64,000 nucleotides of DNA from Hydrogenophaga intermedia. GTDB lineage: Bacteria; Pseudomonadota; Gammaproteobacteria; Burkholderiales; Burkholderiaceae_C. The notes under the pieces were generated by a model. The model saw only the letters and a list, made by a program, of their open reading frames with translations. It was not told the origin of the DNA and ran no database searches. Both the position numbers and the translations under genes were made by a program. The DNA lies in the NCBI RefSeq assembly GCF_000723405.1, contig NZ_CCAE010000006.1, positions 75,001 to 139,000 of the forward strand, read 5' to 3'. Positions 27,932 to 36,675 of this stretch are shown one piece after another (the stretch's first letter is position 1; every line of letters starts with the position of its first letter).

Positions 27932-29275
27932 TCAGATCACGCCCTGCGCGAGCATCGCGTCGGCCACCTTCACGAAGCCGGCGATGTTGGCGCCATCCAC
28001 ATAGCTCACCGTGCCGTCGGCGCGGCGGCCGTGGCGCACGCAGGCGGCGTGGATGCCCTGCATGATCTGCAAGAGGCGGCCATCCACCTCGTCGCGCGGC
28101 CACGACAGGCGCAGCGCGTTCTGGCTCATCTCCAGGCCCGAGGTGGCCACGCCACCCGCGTTGCTGGCCTTGCCCGGGCCGAACAGCACGCCCGCGTTCT
28201 CGAAGGCCGTGGCGGCCTCGATGGTCGACGGCATGTTGGCGCCCTCGGCCACGCACTTCACGCCGTTGGCGATCAGGGTGGCGGCGTCGTTCGCGTCCAG
28301 CTCGTTCTGCGTGGCACAAGGCAGGGCAACGTCCACCGGCACGTGCCAGGGGCGTTTGCCGGCCTCGAAGTGCGCGCCGGTGCGCTGGGCGTAGTCGCTC
28401 ACGCGGCCGAAGTGGTGGTTCTTCACGTCCATCAGGATGGCGAGCTTCTCGGGTGAGAAGCCGTCCTCGTCGACGATGGTGCCGCTGGAGTCGGACACGG
28501 TGACCACCTTGGCGCCCAGCGCCATGGCCTTCTCCACCGCGTACTGCGCCACATTGCCCGAACCCGACACCGACACGCGCAGGCCCTGGAAGGACATGCC
28601 GCGGGTCTTGAGCATTTCCTCGGCAAAGTACACGGTGCCGTAGCCGGTGGCCTCGGGGCGGATCAGCGAGCCGCCGAAGCTCAGGCCCTTGCCGGTGAAG
28701 ACGCAGTCGGCGCGGTTGCTGAGCTTCTTGGTCATGCCGGCCATGAAGCCCACCTCGCGCCCGCCCACGCCGATGTCGCCCGCGGGAACGTCGGTGTCCG
28801 AGCCCACGTGGCGGAACAGCTCGCTCACGAAGGCCTGGCAGAAGCGCATCACCTCGCCGGGGCTCTTGCCCTTGGGGTCGAAGTCGGCACCGCCCTTGCC
28901 ACCACCCATGGGCAGCGTGGTCAGCGCGTTCTTGAAGGTCTGCTCGAATGCCAGAAATTTAAGCACCGAGAGGTTGACCGAGGGGTGGAAACGGATGCCG
29001 CCCTTGTACGGGCCGATGGCCATGCTGAGCTGGATGCGGTAGCCGCGGTTGACGCGCACCGTGCCGTGGTCGTCCACCCAGGACACGCGGAACATGACCA
29101 CGCGCTCGGGCTCCACGAGGCGCTCCAGCAGGCTGTGTTCGGCGTATTTCGGGTGCTCGGCGATGAAGGGCCACAGGCTCTCCATCACCTCGGTCACGGC
29201 CTGCAGGAATTCGGGTTGGCCGGGGTTGCGCTCGGCGACGGTGTGCAGGAACTGCTCGGCGGAGGGGGTCTTCAC
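27932..29275 (-). CDS. gdhA: NADP-type glutamate dehydrogenase
   Basis: A 447-residue enzyme for reductive amination of 2-oxoglutarate, the same length as E. coli GdhA. The substrate region RIQLSMAIGPYKGGIRFH, the catalytic Lys in LPMGGGKGGADFDP, the nucleotide fold SVSGSGNVAQYA and the GLEMSQNALRLSW segment are all present. I start at GTG 29275 (V-KTPSAEQFLHTV) with GGAG just upstream. The frame extends to 29329, but the extra residues cover a promoter-like inverted repeat. It is 50 bases from the LysR gene on the same strand. It is the main ammonium-assimilation enzyme in the window. Confidence 0.95.
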   Translation of the reverse strand: MKTPSAEQFLHTVAERNPGQPEFLQAVTEVMESLWPFIAEHPKYAEHSLLERLVEPERVVMFRVSWVDDHGTVRVNRGYRIQLSMAIGPYKGGIRFHPSVNLSVLKFLAFEQTFKNALTTLPMGGGKGGADFDPKGKSPGEVMRFCQAFVSELFRHVGSDTDVPAGDIGVGGREVGFMAGMTKKLSNRADCVFTGKGLSFGGSLIRPEATGYGTVYFAEEMLKTRGMSFQGLRVSVSGSGNVAQYAVEKAMALGAKVVTVSDSSGTIVDEDGFSPEKLAILMDVKNHHFGRVSDYAQRTGAHFEAGKRPWHVPVDVALPCATQNELDANDAATLIANGVKCVAEGANMPSTIEAATAFENAGVLFGPGKASNAGGVATSGLEMSQNALRLSWPRDEVDGRLLQIMQGIHAACVRHGRRADGTVSYVDGANIAGFVKVADAMLAQGVI

Positions 29276-29286
29276 GGGGCTCCAGA

Positions 29287-29316
29287 ATGGTGCGGTTGAA
29301 ACAAAAAACGCACCAT
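29287..29316. promoter_or_regulatory. Inverted repeat in the gdhA leader
   Basis: ATGGTGCG (29287-29294) and CGCACCAT (29309-29316) are reverse complements with a 14-base AT-rich spacer, 12 bases upstream of the gdhA GTG. Read on the minus strand, TGG-TGCG-TTTT-TTGTT resembles a sigma-54 -24/-12 element, but the -12 GC is GT, so this is weak. The same octamer recurs upstream of the LysR gene at 30264. Confidence 0.4.
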
Positions 29317-29325
29317 TTTGCAACG

Positions 29326-30237
29326 TCACCGCACCGCTTTGCGCCGCGGCACCCCATGGCGCTGGCGCAGCAAGGCCAGGAACGCCGCGCCCGCCGGTGA
29401 CAAGGACTGCCCCTTGCGCTGGTAGACGAAGTACTCGCGCTGCACCGCCGGCCCGCGCAGCGGGATGAAGCGCACGCCGAAGTTGCCCGCGAAGGACCGC
29501 GCGTACTCGGGCGCCACCAGCACGCCCATGCCGTGCCCGGCCAGCGCCAGCGCGGTGGTGATGTAGTCGACGTCACTCACCGTGTTGAGCGCGAAGTCGT
29601 GCCCGTGCGCGTGCAGGCTGCGCTCCAGGTGGCGGGTGAACTCGTTCGAGTAGCCGATCCAGCGCTCCTCGCGCAGGTCCTTCCATGACACGCTCGCGCG
29701 GTCGTAGGCGGGGTGCCCCGCGGGGCAGACGAAGCGCAGCGGCACGTTCATGAGGAAGCTGCGCGTCACGTCCTCGCCGGTCAGGCGGTCGGGGCCGATG
29801 CCGAGCTCCACCGCGCCGTGGCGCACCGTGTCCACCACGCCGTCGGCCACCGCGTCCTTCAGCCGCACGCTGATCTGCGGGTGCTGCTCGCCGAACTCGT
29901 TGAGGATGGAGGCGACCCAGGTGCAGGCCATCATCTGCGAGGTGGCCACGCGCAGGAAGCCGCGCCGCAGCGCGCGGATCTCGGACGCGCCATCGAGTAC
30001 CTGGCGCACGTCCTCCAGGATGCGCTGCGCCAGAGGCAGCAGGTTGCGCCCCGCCTCGGTGAGCGTGATGGCCGTGCGGCCGCGGTCGAAGAGCTGCAGG
30101 CGCAGTTCCTGTTCGAGCTGCTGCACCAGCATGCTCACGGCCGACTGCGTGAGGTTGAGCTGGCGCGCGGCGCCGGTGAAGCTGCCGCTGTGCGTGACGG
30201 CGGCGAAGGCGCGCATCTGGCGCAGGCTGATGTTCAT
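29326..30237 (-). CDS. LysR-family transcriptional regulator
   Basis: A 303-residue LTTR. The N-terminal helix-turn-helix (QMRAFAAVTHSGSFTGAARQLNLTQSAVSMLVQQLE) is followed by the linker helix and a two-lobed effector domain. The effector domain has the usual LGIG and GMGVLVAP patches. It is divergent from the FAD dehydrogenase at 30397; the spacer contains a perfect T-N11-A dyad and a good promoter. It should therefore control the dehydrogenase-hydantoinase operon. It lies just upstream of gdhA on the same strand, so read-through into gdhA is possible. Confidence 0.92.
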   Translation of the reverse strand: MNISLRQMRAFAAVTHSGSFTGAARQLNLTQSAVSMLVQQLEQELRLQLFDRGRTAITLTEAGRNLLPLAQRILEDVRQVLDGASEIRALRRGFLRVATSQMMACTWVASILNEFGEQHPQISVRLKDAVADGVVDTVRHGAVELGIGPDRLTGEDVTRSFLMNVPLRFVCPAGHPAYDRASVSWKDLREERWIGYSNEFTRHLERSLHAHGHDFALNTVSDVDYITTALALAGHGMGVLVAPEYARSFAGNFGVRFIPLRGPAVQREYFVYQRKGQSLSPAGAAFLALLRQRHGVPRRKAVR

Positions 30238-30263
30238 GGGTCCTCCACGATCGACGACGGTGC

Positions 30264-30285
30264 ATGGTGCGCCGTGGGCGCACCA
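30264..30285. promoter_or_regulatory. Dyad TGGTGCGCC / GGCGCACCA
   Basis: TGGTGCGCC at 30265-30273 and GGCGCACCA at 30277-30285 form a nine-base perfect inverted repeat with a three-base centre, 28 bases upstream of the LysR start codon. It contains the octamer ATGGTGCG also found before gdhA. It could be an autoregulatory site or a hairpin in the LysR leader. Confidence 0.35.
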
Positions 30286-30287
30286 CC

Positions 30288-30302
30288 ATCAGGTTACCTG
30301 AT
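30288..30302. promoter_or_regulatory. LysR-type operator (perfect T-N11-A dyad)
   Basis: ATCAGGT-T-ACCTGAT is a perfect 15-base odd palindrome containing the LTTR pattern TCAGG-N3-CCTGA (T at 289, A at 301). Its centre lies ~64 bases upstream of the predicted transcription start at ~30359, the usual place for the LysR recognition site. Confidence 0.65.
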
Positions 30303-30323
30303 CGATCCATCAAAAGAATTGGC

Positions 30324-30352
30324 TTGGTTGATGACAAGCCCATTCCTAGAAT
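30324..30352 (+). promoter_or_regulatory. Predicted sigma-70 promoter of the dehydrogenase-hydantoinase operon
   Basis: -35 TTGGTT (30324-30329), 17-base spacer, -10 TAGAAT (30347-30352). The transcription start would be near 30359 and the first start codon is at 30397. A weak partial dyad, CTTG-N8-CAAG, overlaps the -35 and could be the activation half-site for the LysR protein. Confidence 0.6.
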
Positions 30353-30396
30353 GACCCGGCCTCCCCGTTTCTTACCCCGTTCTTCCCGGATTCCTC

Positions 30397-31635
30397 ATGC
30401 ACATCGCCGTCATCGGCACCGGCATCGTGGGCGCCTGCAGCGCCGCCTGGCTGCAGCGCGATGGCCACCAGATCACCTTCGTCGACCCACTCGAACCGGG
30501 CGAAGCCTGCTCCTTCGGCAACGCGGGCTCGCTCTCACCCAGCGCCTGCCTGCCCGTGGGCATGCCGGGCATGTGGCGCAAGGTGCCCAAGTGGCTGCTC
30601 GACCCGCTGGGCCCGCTCACCGTGCGCACGGGCTACCTGCCGCGCGTGATGCCGTGGCTGGTGCGGATGCTGCGCCACTCCACGCCGCAGGAGGTCACGC
30701 GCATCGCCGGCGCGCTGCAGACCCTGCTGCGCCCCATCTTCGATTGCTACGGCCCGCTGCTCGACCACGCGAACGCCAGCGAGCTGGTGCGCCGCACCGG
30801 CTGCCTGTACGTCTACTCCTCGCGCGAGGCCGCGGCGCAGTGGAAGTGGGGCATGAACCTGCGCCGCTCGCTCGGCGTGAACCTGGTCGACGTGGAGCGA
30901 GAGGAGCTCGAGGCGCTGGAGCCCGACCTGAAGGGCCAGTTCCGCTTCGGCATCCTGGCGCCCGACAACGGCTCCACGCTGGACCCGTCGCAACTGGTGA
31001 AGGCCCTGTGCCGCCAGGCCCTGCGCGACGGCGCGCGCCACGACCACCGCTCGGTCACCGGCTTCGAGCGCGCGGGCCGGCGCGTGACCGGCCTGCGCAT
31101 GGACAGCGGCGAGCCGCTGGCGGTCGACGGCGTGGTGATCGCGGCCGGCGCCTGGTCCGGCGCGCTCGCGGCGCAGCTGGGCGACCGCGTGCCGCTGGAG
31201 ACGCAACGCGGCTACCACGTCACGGTGCGCAGCTCCAACCTGACGCTGCGCCACACGGTGATGGCCTCCGAGGCCAACCTGATGATCAACCCCATGGCCA
31301 TGGGCCTGCGCCTGGCGGGCACGGTGGAGTTCGCGGGCCTCAAGCGCGCGCCCAACTACGAGCGCGCCCAGGCCCTGCTGCGCCAGGGCCTGCGCCTGTT
31401 CCCGCACCTGGACACGTCCGAGGTGACGCAGTGGATGGGCCACCGCCCCTGCATGCCCGACAGCCTGCCCGTGATCGACCGCAACCGCGACGTGGACAAC
31501 GCCTGGATGGCCTTCGGCCACGGCCACATGGGCATGTGCATGGGCGCCACCACGGGGCGTGAGGTCGCGCACCTTGTCGCGGGTCGGCCCACGCAGGTGG
31601 ACCTCGCCCCCTTCTCCGCCTCGCGGTTCAGATGA
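30397..31635 (+). CDS. FAD-dependent D-amino-acid dehydrogenase-like oxidoreductase
   Basis: A 412-residue DAO/DadA-family flavoprotein. The FAD dinucleotide fold HIAVIGTGIVGACSAAWLQRDG is at the N-terminus, ACSFGNAGSLSPSACLPVG follows as in DadA, VIAAGAWSGALA is in the middle, and the C-terminal FAD loop is GHGHMGMCMGATTG. It would oxidise an amine or D-amino acid (or an N-methyl amino acid such as sarcosine) and pass electrons to the membrane. It is the first gene behind the LysR-controlled promoter. With hydantoinase genes downstream, it may oxidise the amino acid they release; this is inference. Confidence 0.9.
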   Translation: MHIAVIGTGIVGACSAAWLQRDGHQITFVDPLEPGEACSFGNAGSLSPSACLPVGMPGMWRKVPKWLLDPLGPLTVRTGYLPRVMPWLVRMLRHSTPQEVTRIAGALQTLLRPIFDCYGPLLDHANASELVRRTGCLYVYSSREAAAQWKWGMNLRRSLGVNLVDVEREELEALEPDLKGQFRFGILAPDNGSTLDPSQLVKALCRQALRDGARHDHRSVTGFERAGRRVTGLRMDSGEPLAVDGVVIAAGAWSGALAAQLGDRVPLETQRGYHVTVRSSNLTLRHTVMASEANLMINPMAMGLRLAGTVEFAGLKRAPNYERAQALLRQGLRLFPHLDTSEVTQWMGHRPCMPDSLPVIDRNRDVDNAWMAFGHGHMGMCMGATTGREVAHLVAGRPTQVDLAPFSASRFR

Positions 31636-31645
31636 AGGACCGACG

Positions 31646-33610
31646 ATGAGCGCGCAATGGGCCATCGGCGTGGACATGGGCGGCACCTTCATCGACGTGG
31701 TCGCCTGTTCCAGCGGGGGTGAGTTGCGCGCGCTCAAGCACCCGCGCGAGGCCGGCGAGCTGGTGCAACCCATCCTGGCGGCGGTGCAGCGCCTGCTCGA
31801 TGAACAGCGCATCGAGCCCGCGCAGGTGGCGCGCCTGGTGCACGGCTCCACCGTGGTCACCAACCTGCTGCTGGAACAGGGCGCCGGCCCGGTCGCCGTG
31901 CTCACCAACGCAGGCCTGCGCGACGTGCTCGCCCTCGCGCGCCAGGACCGGCGCGACCTGTACACGCCCGCCGTGGCACCGCCCACGCCCGAGCGCCGCT
32001 TGTTCCCGGCCGAGCTGCGGTTCGAGATCGGCGGGCGCATCGACGCGCACGGCGACGAGGTCGAACCGCTGGACCGCGCGCAGGTGAGCGCCATCGCCCA
32101 CCAACTGCGCGCGCAAGGCATCGCCTCGGTGGCGGTGTGCCTGCTGTTCGCGCACCTGCGGCCCGCACACGAGCAACAGGTGCGCGACTGGCTGCTCGAC
32201 GCCGAGCCCGACTTGCTGGTCTCGCTGTCCAGCGAGGTCGATCCGAAACCGCGCGAGTTCGAGCGCTTCCTGGTCACGGCCTTCGACGCGTACAGCAAGC
32301 CGCTGGTGCAGCGTTACCTGCACGCCTTGGGCGAGGCGCTGCGCGCGCGTGGCCTGCCCGAGCCCGCGCTGATGCGCTCTGAAGGCGGCATCGCGCCCTG
32401 GACCGACGCAGCGCTGCGCCCCATCGGCCTGGCGATGTCGGGCCCCTGCGCCGCGCTGCAAGGTGTGGCCGCGAGCCTGCCGAAGGCCACCGGTGAAGGC
32501 GACAACGACGCCGCGCGCGTGGTGATGTCGGTGGACGTGGGCGGCACCAGCACCGACATCGGCCTGCTCGACGCCGGCCGCCCGCTGTTCAGCGACACGC
32601 TGCTGTGCGGCGACCTCACGTTGCGCCTGCGCTGCGCGGACGTGGAGTCGCTGTCCATCGGCGGCGGCAGCCTGGCCACGGTGAACGCGGGCGGCGGCCT
32701 GCGCCTGGGCCCGCGCTCGCAGGGCGCCTGGCCCGGCCCCGCGGCCTATGGCCTGGGCGGCACCGAGGCCACGCTGACCGACGCGCTGGTCCTGCTGGGC
32801 CGCCTGCCCGAGCGGCTGTCCGGCGGCGTGGTGCTCGACGTGAAGCGCGCGCGCGCCGCCATCGAGAGAGACGTGGCCGCACCCCTGGGCCTGAACGCGG
32901 AAGACGCCGCGCGCGCCGTCGTCGCCACCGCGGCCACTGCCATGGCCGAGAGCGTGAAGATGCGCGCCTTCCAGCGCGACCTGCACCCGGCCGACTGCGT
33001 GCTGGTGGCCGCTGGCGGCGGCGGCGCGCAGCACGTGGCCGAGGTGGCCGAGCTCGCTGGCGTGCCGCGCGTGCGCGTGATCCCGCACGCGGGCGTGATC
33101 GCGGCGCTGGGCCTGCTGGCCTCCCCGCCCACGCGCACGGTGGAACGCTCCTGCGCGCTGCCGCTCGATGCGAACGGCCTGGCCGCGCTGATCGAACACC
33201 GTGAGGCGATGCGCTGCGCGGTGCGCCAAGGCGAGGCGCGCTGGAGCCTGGAGTTGCTCATCGTTGGCCAGGGCAACCCGGTGGAGGTGGCGTGGGAAGC
33301 CGACGACGACCTCACCACACTGCGCGAGCGCTTCGCCGCCCGCTACGACACCCTGCGCGGCCAGTTGCCCGCGCGCTTCGAGGTGCTGGCCCTGCTGCTG
33401 CGCGGCGTGTTCGAACAGGTCGTGCCCGCGCCGGGCATCAACGCCCACCACCTGCGCCCCGACCCCGCGCTGTGGGCCGGCTGCCCCACCGAGGGCGCGG
33501 GCCCGCGCGCCATCTTCGCCGCCACCACCACGGTGTGGGTGCCCGAGGGCTGGCGCTGGACATTGGCGCCGGACGGCGCACTGCTTATGCACCGAGAGCA
33601 AGAAGCATGA
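31646..33610 (+). CDS. hyuA: Hydantoinase/oxoprolinase subunit A (HyuA type)
   Basis: A 654-residue ATP-dependent subunit of the N-methylhydantoinase/5-oxoprolinase family. The sugar-kinase-like ATP motifs are GVDMGGTFIDVV (residues ~8-19) and SVDVGGTSTDIGLL (~295-308). The hydantoinase-A N region HGSTVVTNLLLE and the C-terminal part AAGGGGAQHVAEVAELAGV are present. Such enzymes cleave hydantoins or 5-oxoproline with ATP. ATG 31646 has AAGGA upstream. Its stop overlaps the subunit B start (ATGA at 33607). Confidence 0.92.
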   Translation: MSAQWAIGVDMGGTFIDVVACSSGGELRALKHPREAGELVQPILAAVQRLLDEQRIEPAQVARLVHGSTVVTNLLLEQGAGPVAVLTNAGLRDVLALARQDRRDLYTPAVAPPTPERRLFPAELRFEIGGRIDAHGDEVEPLDRAQVSAIAHQLRAQGIASVAVCLLFAHLRPAHEQQVRDWLLDAEPDLLVSLSSEVDPKPREFERFLVTAFDAYSKPLVQRYLHALGEALRARGLPEPALMRSEGGIAPWTDAALRPIGLAMSGPCAALQGVAASLPKATGEGDNDAARVVMSVDVGGTSTDIGLLDAGRPLFSDTLLCGDLTLRLRCADVESLSIGGGSLATVNAGGGLRLGPRSQGAWPGPAAYGLGGTEATLTDALVLLGRLPERLSGGVVLDVKRARAAIERDVAAPLGLNAEDAARAVVATAATAMAESVKMRAFQRDLHPADCVLVAAGGGGAQHVAEVAELAGVPRVRVIPHAGVIAALGLLASPPTRTVERSCALPLDANGLAALIEHREAMRCAVRQGEARWSLELLIVGQGNPVEVAWEADDDLTTLRERFAARYDTLRGQLPARFEVLALLLRGVFEQVVPAPGINAHHLRPDPALWAGCPTEGAGPRAIFAATTTVWVPEGWRWTLAPDGALLMHREQEA

Positions 33611-35187
33611 ACCGCGAGCACCTGATCCTCATGGAGCCCGTGCGCCTCGCGTTGCAGGGCATCGTGGACCGCATGCAGAGCCGCATGATGCGCGCGGCCT
33701 ATTCCTCCATCGCGCGCGAGGGCGGCGACTGCGCGGCCGCCGTGTTCCTGCCCGACGGGCGCCTGCTTGCGCAGGCACGCTCGCTGCCGCTGCTGCTGGG
33801 CTCGCTGATCCCCGCCATCGCCGGCCTGCTGCAACGCTGCCCGGTGGCCGCGATGGCCGAGGGCGATGCCTGGCTGATGAACGACCCGTGGTCGGGCGGC
33901 ACGCACCTGCCCGACCTGATCGTGGTGCGCCCGGTGTTCGGCGACGGCGCGGTGATCGCACTGGCCGCGGCGATCCTGCACCACCAAGATGTGGGCGGTG
34001 TCGCGGCGGGTTCGATCCCGCCGAACGCCACCGAGATCTACCAGGAAGGCCTGCGCATTCCGCCCGTGCGCTGGCGCGTGAAGGGCGAGCCCGATCCCGG
34101 CATCGAGGCCCTGCTGACGGCCAACAGCCGCACGCCCGGCAACCTGCTGGGCGACCTGAACGCGCAGTGGTCGGCGGTGAGCCTGGGCGCCAGCGAGATG
34201 GCCGCGTTGCGCGCGCGCACCGGCGCGCCCTTCGGGGCCGTGTGCGACGCGCTGCTGGCGCAGTCCGAGCGCCTCACGCGTAAGGCACTGAGCGCCGCGC
34301 CCGACGGCGAGTGGCACTGGCAGGACCAGCTCGACGGCGACGGCATCAGCGACACGCCGGTGCGCATCGCCGTGAGCCTGCGCAAACAGGGCGACGCACT
34401 CACCATCGACTTCACGGGCTCCTCGCCGCAGACGCGCGGGCCGGTGAACGCCTCGCCGTCGAGCATGATGTCGGCGATCCTCTTCTTCATGCGCTCGCTC
34501 GCGCCGCAGGCCCCCAACAACGCGGGCTGCCTGGCACCGGCCACCTGGATCCTGCCCGAGGGCAGCGTGGTCAACCCGGCCCTGCCGGCCGCGGTGAACG
34601 CGCGCACCGCCACGCTCAAGCTGGCGTGCAACGCCATGCTCGGCGCCTGGTCCTCGGGCGCGTCGCGCGACCCGCTCGCGGCCAACGCGGGCGTGGCCAC
34701 GGTGCTCTCGCTCAGCGGCGCACGCGCCGACGGCCAGCGCTGGCTGCTCACCGAGATCATCGCCAGCGGCGCGGGCGCGAGCGCGCACGGTGACGGCACC
34801 AGCGGCGTCTCCACCGACGTAGGCAACGCGCGCAACACGCCGCTCGAGGTGATCGAGTCGGAAGCGCCGCTGCGCGTGCACTGCTACGCGATCCGCGAAG
34901 CCTCGGGTGGCGCGGGCCGTTTCAACGGTGGCCACGGCGTGCGCCGGGTCTACGAATTGCTAGAAGGACAGGGCAGCGTCTCCTACCGGGGCGAGCGCCA
35001 TGTCAGCCGCGCGCGCGGCAGCGAAGGGGGCGGCGACGGCGCGCCCTCGGCCGCTCGCGTCGAAAGATCCGATGGACGTGTCGACGTGCTGCCCGCGAGG
35101 GCGCGTGTCGACTGGTCCGCTGGAGACAGGCTCGTCATAGAAACGGCCGGAGGAGGCGCGTGGGGCGAGGCCATGCCACGCCACTGA
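33607..35187 (+). CDS. hyuB: Hydantoinase/oxoprolinase subunit B (HyuB type)
   Basis: A 526-residue partner of subunit A. Family marks are ILMEPVRLALQGIVDRMQSRMMRAAYSSIAREGGDCAAAV at the start (given for orientation in pieces: LQGIVDRMQ, RAAYSSIARE, GDCAAAVF), NDPWSGGTHLPDLIVV, and the long Gly-rich C-terminal part GGAGRFNGGHGVRR. It is translationally coupled to hyuA and expected to form a heteromeric complex with it. The closest characterised functions are N-methylhydantoin, hydantoin and 5-oxoproline hydrolysis and acetone carboxylation-related relatives; the substrate is not readable. Confidence 0.9.
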   Translation: MNREHLILMEPVRLALQGIVDRMQSRMMRAAYSSIAREGGDCAAAVFLPDGRLLAQARSLPLLLGSLIPAIAGLLQRCPVAAMAEGDAWLMNDPWSGGTHLPDLIVVRPVFGDGAVIALAAAILHHQDVGGVAAGSIPPNATEIYQEGLRIPPVRWRVKGEPDPGIEALLTANSRTPGNLLGDLNAQWSAVSLGASEMAALRARTGAPFGAVCDALLAQSERLTRKALSAAPDGEWHWQDQLDGDGISDTPVRIAVSLRKQGDALTIDFTGSSPQTRGPVNASPSSMMSAILFFMRSLAPQAPNNAGCLAPATWILPEGSVVNPALPAAVNARTATLKLACNAMLGAWSSGASRDPLAANAGVATVLSLSGARADGQRWLLTEIIASGAGASAHGDGTSGVSTDVGNARNTPLEVIESEAPLRVHCYAIREASGGAGRFNGGHGVRRVYELLEGQGSVSYRGERHVSRARGSEGGGDGAPSAARVERSDGRVDVLPARARVDWSAGDRLVIETAGGGAWGEAMPRH

Positions 35188-35214
35188 AACCATCCACTTG
35201 AAAGCGAGAACACG

Positions 35215-36219
35215 ATGAACCGCATCACCCTCACCCGCAGAAGCCTCGTCAGTGCCCTGACCGTGGCCACCACCGTCGGCATGGCCGCGCTCGCGCCCAT
35301 GACCGCGTCCGCGCAGGACGCCTACCCGAGCAAGATGGTGCGCATCGTCGTGCCCTTCCCGCCCGGCGGCAGCACCGACCTGCTCGCGCGCAAGATCGGC
35401 GAGAAGCTCTCCGCGCAATGGAAGCAGCCCGTCATCGTGGACAACCGCCCCGGCGCGGGCGGCACCGTGGGCGCGGACCACGTGTCCAAGGCCGCGCCCG
35501 ATGGCTACACCCTGCTCATCGGCGTGACCGGCAGCAACGGCATCGCCGGCTCGCTCTACCCCAACCTGCCCTACGACCCGATCAAGGGGTTCACGCCCGT
35601 GACGGCCGTGGTGAGCGCGCCGCTCATCATCGTGCGCAACGAACGCCTGAGCGCCAAGACCCTGCCAGAGCTCGTGGCGGCGGCCAAGGCCAAGCCGGGC
35701 TCCATCACCTACGGCTCGCCGGGCACCGGCACGTCCATGCACCTCACAGGCGAGATGTTCGAACTGGCCACCAAGACGGCGCTGCTGCACATCCCCTACC
35801 GCGGCAGCGCGGGCGCGCTGACCGACCTCATGGGCGGCCAGATCGACCTGATGTTCGGCGACGTGCTGGTGGTGATGCCGCAGATCGAGGCGAAGAAGAT
35901 CACGCCGATCGCGGTGACGTCGAAAGAGCGTCACCCCCTGTTCCCCAATGTGCCCACCGTGGCAGAGAGCGGCTACCCGGGCTTCGAGGCCCTGTCGTGG
36001 CAAGGCCTGTTCGCGCCGCCCGGCACGCCCGCGGCCGTGGTCGACAAGATCAACAAGGACGTGAACGCGGCGCTCGCCAGCCCCGACATCCAGGAGTATT
36101 TCGTCTCGCGTGGCTTCAAGCTGGGCGGCAGCGGTGCGGCCGAGTACAAGGCCTTCATCGAGGCCGAGAACAAGAAGTGGGCCGGCATCGTGAAGACGGC
36201 CGGCGTGAAGCCGGACTGA
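35215..36219 (+). CDS. Bug-family periplasmic solute-binding protein
   Basis: A 334-residue tripartite tricarboxylate-type (TTT) receptor. A signal peptide (~residues 1-30, ending TASAQDAYPSKM) is followed by the Bug core: VRIVVPFPPGGSTDLLARKIGEKL, VDNRPGAGGTVGADHV and YRGSAGALTDLMGGQIDLMFGD. Bug proteins capture carboxylates, amides or amino acids. No TctA/TctB membrane partners are encoded nearby, so it must share a distant permease or act in sensing. It is linked to the hydantoinase operon by 27 bases, which suggests a ligand related to that pathway. Confidence 0.92.
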   Translation: MNRITLTRRSLVSALTVATTVGMAALAPMTASAQDAYPSKMVRIVVPFPPGGSTDLLARKIGEKLSAQWKQPVIVDNRPGAGGTVGADHVSKAAPDGYTLLIGVTGSNGIAGSLYPNLPYDPIKGFTPVTAVVSAPLIIVRNERLSAKTLPELVAAAKAKPGSITYGSPGTGTSMHLTGEMFELATKTALLHIPYRGSAGALTDLMGGQIDLMFGDVLVVMPQIEAKKITPIAVTSKERHPLFPNVPTVAESGYPGFEALSWQGLFAPPGTPAAVVDKINKDVNAALASPDIQEYFVSRGFKLGGSGAAEYKAFIEAENKKWAGIVKTAGVKPD

Positions 36220-36238
36220 CCGCGGACTGATCGCACGC

Positions 36239-36640
36239 ATGCCGGACAACACCGACATCGAGCACATCGGCCCGCCCGTGCAGCGGGCCGGTGTGGTGCA
36301 ACCGATCTCGCCCGCCGTGGTGGCGAATGAGCGCCTGGTCTTCGTCGCGGGCCAGGTGCCCATGCGCAACGGCCAGCCCGCGGGCGAGGACATCGTGAGC
36401 CAGACGCACTACACGATCGACCTGATCGAGGACATCCTGCGCCGCGCCGGCTGCACGCTGGCCGACGTGGTGAAGACCACCGTGTGGCTGGTGGACGGGC
36501 AGGACTACCCCGGCTTCAACGCGGCCTACGCCGAGCGTTTCCCGGCCGCCACGGCGCCGGCGCGCTCGACGGTGATCGCGGGACTCATCGCGCCGGTGCG
36601 CGTGGAGATCGAGGCGGTGGCGCTGCGCCCGCGCGGCTGA
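36239..36640 (+). CDS. RidA-family enamine/imine deaminase
   Basis: A 133-residue protein of the RidA (YjgF/YER057c/UK114) family, a small trimer that hydrolyses reactive enamines/imines made by PLP or flavin amino-acid enzymes. The catalytic Arg region is intact (APARSTVIAGL), with FVAGQVPMRNGQ at the front and VEIEAVALRP at the end. As the last gene of the LysR operon it fits clean-up of imines made by the FAD dehydrogenase. Compare the second Rid protein at 47562, which lacks this Arg. Confidence 0.92.
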   Translation: MPDNTDIEHIGPPVQRAGVVQPISPAVVANERLVFVAGQVPMRNGQPAGEDIVSQTHYTIDLIEDILRRAGCTLADVVKTTVWLVDGQDYPGFNAAYAERFPAATAPARSTVIAGLIAPVRVEIEAVALRPRG

Positions 36641-36675
36641 GGGCCACGCGCTTCGCTCCTGCCGCTCACGCCGCC

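Noticed and set aside
29287..29316. NtrC binding site before gdhA
   Set aside because: NtrC sites have CACC..GGTG arms; here the order is GGTGCG..CGCACC, the reverse arrangement, so I keep only the neutral description of an inverted repeat.
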